A stretch of 64,000 nucleotides of DNA, from positions 59,134 to 123,133 of the forward strand of contig NW_020170424.1 of the NCBI RefSeq assembly GCF_000524195.1, read 5' to 3'. The notes beneath the pieces were generated by a model, which worked only from the letters and a program-made list of their open reading frames with translations, did no database searches and was not told the origin of the DNA. The position numbers and the translations under genes are program-made. The DNA comes from Echinococcus granulosus. Lineage: Eukaryota > Platyhelminthes > Cestoda > Cyclophyllidea > Taeniidae. Shown here one piece after another: positions 63,101 through 64,000 of the stretch; within the stretch, counting starts at the first letter, position 1, and each line of letters opens with the position of its first letter.

Positions 63101-63729
63101 CTCCCAAAAAGCAATTCAAGAAAACATTAAATCTGAATAGTTGTGAAAAGTCTGCCAAAACACGCCTTTTTTGTAGAGATGTTCAAGCCAACTAGGGGGA
63201 ATAAATCATTTCCACGATGCGAGACGATATCAGTGATGTTCTGAAGGTCGCAACACATCGTATCACGCACCGCACCAACACTAGAAAGAGCTACTACAGT
63301 GAAATCACATAAAGTCACATAGTCTGCTCCGAAACAAGTATCAATTTCACAAAGATGATGTGCGTAAAAAAGATGCAAAGACAGTTTACTTAAAGAAGTA
63401 GGGGTATAAACAGTTTCAGCGGCATTGAAGGGAGGATAGCAAGGCTTTTGGATTGCTAAGTTATATGGAGTCTGGCAAGTAGTCGCTGGAGTAACAAAAC
63501 TTGTTTTGACATACAGCAAAAGTCAACGTCAACTGGGGACTGGAGACTAGGAAATTCCCAATTCGGGCAGAAAAGGAATGCGTATTAAGCCCACCTGAGC
63601 CACAGCATACTGCTGACTGTTATCCTGATGCGTCATTTCAATGAGTAATTCACAAATCGCCGGCGATTCAATGTGACGTAGTAGGTTGGAGAGAAAATCC
63701 GGTTGCCGAGCCTGCAGATACGGCACCAA
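44971..63729 (-). CDS. PPP6R-type SAPS-domain protein, 5' incomplete (14 exons)
   Basis: Regulatory subunit of protein phosphatase 6; it binds the PP6 catalytic subunit and guides its substrate choice, mainly in the cytosol. Fourteen minus-strand exons join with matching phases to 715 codons plus stop: 63729-63595, 61887-61822, 57496-57300, 55449-55339, 55252-54994, 54961-54764, 54504-54315, 50155-50029, 48309-48179, 47480-47395, 47152-47063, 45768-45737, 45572-45235, 45158-44971. SAPS landmarks in order: PDFLSNLLRHIESPAICELL, WFLDRDIISQLLDILSP, NPPLGKGRLAIVNLIST, RLFETYAFNSLLQ, YLVRHLLDDCHIVEWIL, KPGYSGYLWQIANLV, GLPLEVLTNWQVFVQRDLAAIN. The C-terminus is acidic (DDDTDKEAP, DIDEDEKEV, SSDEEDL) and ends DEEWADFESASFG. 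The first part of the SAPS domain lies beyond the right edge. Which vertebrate paralogue it matches cannot be said; invertebrates usually have one. Confidence 0.9.
45235..45572 (-). CDS. PPP6R-like exon 13, acidic region
   Basis: 338 nt, phase 2 to 1. Acceptor CTTTTTAG, donor ACTT followed by GTGAGT. Encodes an Asp/Glu/Ser-rich, probably disordered region (DPNEDAFDDDTDKEAP, SSNSSDEEDL) like the acidic linker after the SAPS domain in this family. Confidence 0.85.
45737..45768 (-). CDS. PPP6R-like exon 12, 32-nt micro-exon
   Basis: Between CATTTTTAG and GTAAGT. Encodes LLHGGTDLQL plus two bases, phase 0 to 2, as required by its neighbours. Confidence 0.75.
47063..47152 (-). CDS. PPP6R-like exon 11
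   Basis: 90 nt, phase 0 to 0; acceptor TTTCTAG, donor AGT followed by GTAAGA. Encodes ADRSFEKPAPISLGALHIG and ends HMAQLFS. Confidence 0.78.
47395..47480 (-). CDS. PPP6R-like exon 10, end of SAPS domain
   Basis: 86 nt, phase 1 to 0. Encodes GLPLEVLTNWQVFVQ then RDLAAINKAQTITK, matching the family block LP.E...W..FV...L...NK. Donor AAG followed by GTAAGC. Confidence 0.9.
48179..48309 (-). CDS. PPP6R-like exon 9
   Basis: 131 nt, phase 2 to 1. Encodes KMRPKPGYSGYLWQIANLVN, equivalent to RKGYMGHLTR(I)AN in vertebrate PPP6R. Acceptor ATTCAAG; donor GCAG followed by GTCGGT, the weakest donor of the gene. Confidence 0.85.
50029..50155 (-). CDS. PPP6R-like exon 8
   Basis: 127 nt, phase 1 to 2. Encodes LPDYLVRHLLDDCHIVEWIL, matching NPVVKHLLQQCRLVERIL of the family. 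Donor CG followed by GTGAGT. Confidence 0.9.
50156..54314. other. PPP6R-like intron 7
   Basis: About 4.2 kb, phase 1. The flanking exons are contiguous against the family. Contains random open frames only; nothing else is recognised. Confidence 0.7.
54315..54504 (-). CDS. PPP6R-like exon 7
   Basis: 190 nt, phase 0 to 1. Acceptor GATTGTAG, donor GAAG followed by GTAGGA. RLFETYAFNSLLQKAVAML corresponds to DLFF.Y..NNFLH.QVE in vertebrates, then a Pro/Ser and Ala/Thr/Lys-rich spacer. Confidence 0.88.
54764..54961 (-). CDS. PPP6R-like exon 6
   Basis: 198 nt, phase 0 to 0. QQNYSVVPTTVGVLNPPLG then KGRLAIVNLISTL, matching the conserved PPLG.TRL.VV.LL block. Donor CTGATG followed by GTAAAT. Separated from exon 5 by only 32 bp. 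Confidence 0.88.
54962..54993 (-). other. 32-bp micro-intron
   Basis: GTAACTAAT, a run of nine T, then TTTCGCCATGCAG on minus. It restores the frame between DPFFGGR and QQNYSVV (phase 0). Without it, the strongly conserved PPLGKGRL block is in a different frame from the preceding exon. Such very short introns are a known feature of some cestodes. Confidence 0.75.
54994..55252 (-). CDS. PPP6R-like exon 5
   Basis: 259 nt, phase 2 to 0. Encodes PNGMPYSAADEYNDIPLG, MPNFMNPLISK and LSKLYSLLQSNS, ending DPFFGGR at the 32-bp intron. Moderately conserved part of the SAPS domain. Confidence 0.85.
55339..55449 (-). CDS. PPP6R-like exon 4
   Basis: 111 nt, phase 2 to 2. RAFLSRVLDIIADESSSAA then CRNSAIEVFLACVDKAKS, aligning with the family segment S.IVSGIQVLL.LLE. 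Donor AAGTC followed by GTGAGT. Confidence 0.86.
57300..57496 (-). CDS. PPP6R-like exon 3
   Basis: 197 nt, phase 0 to 2. Starts RQESAARCLVELVSIYRN (family: SNASQSLCDIIRL) and ends LAKSLALLDVFE, with a Thr/Glu-rich insert between. Acceptor AATTTTAG, donor GAAAG followed by GTGCGT. Confidence 0.86.
57497..61821. other. PPP6R-like intron 2
   Basis: About 4.3 kb, phase 0. It holds an (AAC)n run near 58703 and a plus-strand open frame (58226-58510) with no recognisable product. Nothing else is seen. Confidence 0.7.
58701..58718. repeat. (AAC)n microsatellite
   Basis: CCAACAACAACAACAACACC, about five units, in PPP6R-like intron 2. Confidence 0.6.
61822..61887 (-). CDS. PPP6R-like exon 2 (first numbering in window)
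   Basis: 66 nt, 22 codons, phase 0 to 0. WFLDRDIISQLLDILSPNE matches WLNE.K...RL...IHPS.DE. Acceptor AACTTTAG, donor GAG followed by GTGAGT. Confidence 0.88.
61888..63594. other. PPP6R-like intron 1 (in window), contains a G-tract
   Basis: About 1.7 kb, phase 0. A run of eight G, T, GGG, T, six G near 62045-62063 is the only notable motif. Confidence 0.7.
62045..62063 (+). other. G-quadruplex-type motif
   Basis: GGGGGGGGTGGGTGGGGGG on plus: enough runs of three or more G with one-base loops for a quadruplex. It lies on the template-opposite strand of the PPP6R-like intron. Confidence 0.5.
63595..63729 (-). CDS. PPP6R-like exon 1 in window (5' end of gene is outside)
   Basis: 135 nt, 45 codons, phase 0 to 0. 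LVPYLQARQPDFLSNLLRHI then ESPAICELLIEM matches FLRKK.DFV..LLQHIGTSAIMDLLLRL. The acceptor TTTTCAG precedes it, so it is internal; roughly 150 further N-terminal residues are expected to the right of the window. Confidence 0.88.
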
Positions 63730-64000
63730 CTGAAAAGATGACGAATTATACTACTCGCAAGGAGTCGAAAAGGGCAAAGCCATTTCTTTTTCAAAGGTAA
63801 CCGTTATACTACTAAAATCAGCGAGTAGCAGCACCACAGGACTCAATAAAACGATCCTTCAATGGGTTGGTTATGAAATTACCACTTCATAGACATCGGT
63901 ATGATCCTTTATGCCTTTCAATGGGTATTCATATTCGTGGCTTCGTTTTCAACCCGATTCGCCCACTTAAAAATATGTCTTTCCTAACCTTTAAATAGAT
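63730..64000. other. Intron upstream of the PPP6R-like exon
   Basis: No exon is recognised before the window edge. Confidence 0.6.

Overview
This window is eukaryotic, intron-rich and gene-poor. It most likely comes from a parasitic flatworm, probably a cestode. Three genes belong to conserved animal families, many exons are tiny (31-32 nt), one intron is only 32 bp, base composition is about 40% GC, and the intergenic DNA is long, AT-rich and mostly single-copy. The cestode assignment is inferred from gene structure and general knowledge; no marker sequence proves it.

Layout, left to right. (1) 6504-11794, minus: the first four coding exons of a TBC-domain Rab GTPase-activating protein of the USP6NL/RN-tre type. 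It reads leftwards and the rest of its catalytic domain is probably beyond base 1. Its last visible intron holds a decayed LINE reverse-transcriptase piece (5311-5552), and a possible solo LTR (12100-12309) lies just upstream. (2) 13546-18082, plus: scattered coding-looking pieces, the strongest being a 3'-terminal exon at 17547-18082 that encodes a charged, unrecognised C-terminus. (3) 20940-21562 and 28453-29051, plus: two related two-exon genes for very small cysteine/glycine-rich proteins, 7.5 kb apart in direct orientation. They share a near-identical first exon, a phase-2 intron and a TATA box. Between them, on minus, is an intact Gag-only ORF (22553-23395) whose zinc knuckle has lost two of its cysteines. 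(4) 29856-39143, minus: a complete five-exon ionotropic glutamate receptor of AMPA/kainate type (1006 residues, every intron phase 0), convergent with the second Cys-rich gene. (5) 44971-63729, minus: fourteen exons of a SAPS-domain protein, the regulatory subunit of protein phosphatase 6 (PPP6R type). The C-terminus is complete and the N-terminus lies to the right of the window.

The conserved genes share no pathway: Rab/endocytic control, glutamate signalling and PP6 targeting. The least described material is the Cys/Gly-rich gene pair, one copy of which has lost its normal splice acceptor but keeps an in-frame alternative. The other notable items are the solitary Gag gene and a 22-bp palindrome with core GGCGTCAC-N6-GTGACGCC found at four dispersed sites.

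All exon boundaries were set by hand from GT/AG sites, reading-frame phase and remembered family sequence. No transcript or database evidence was available.
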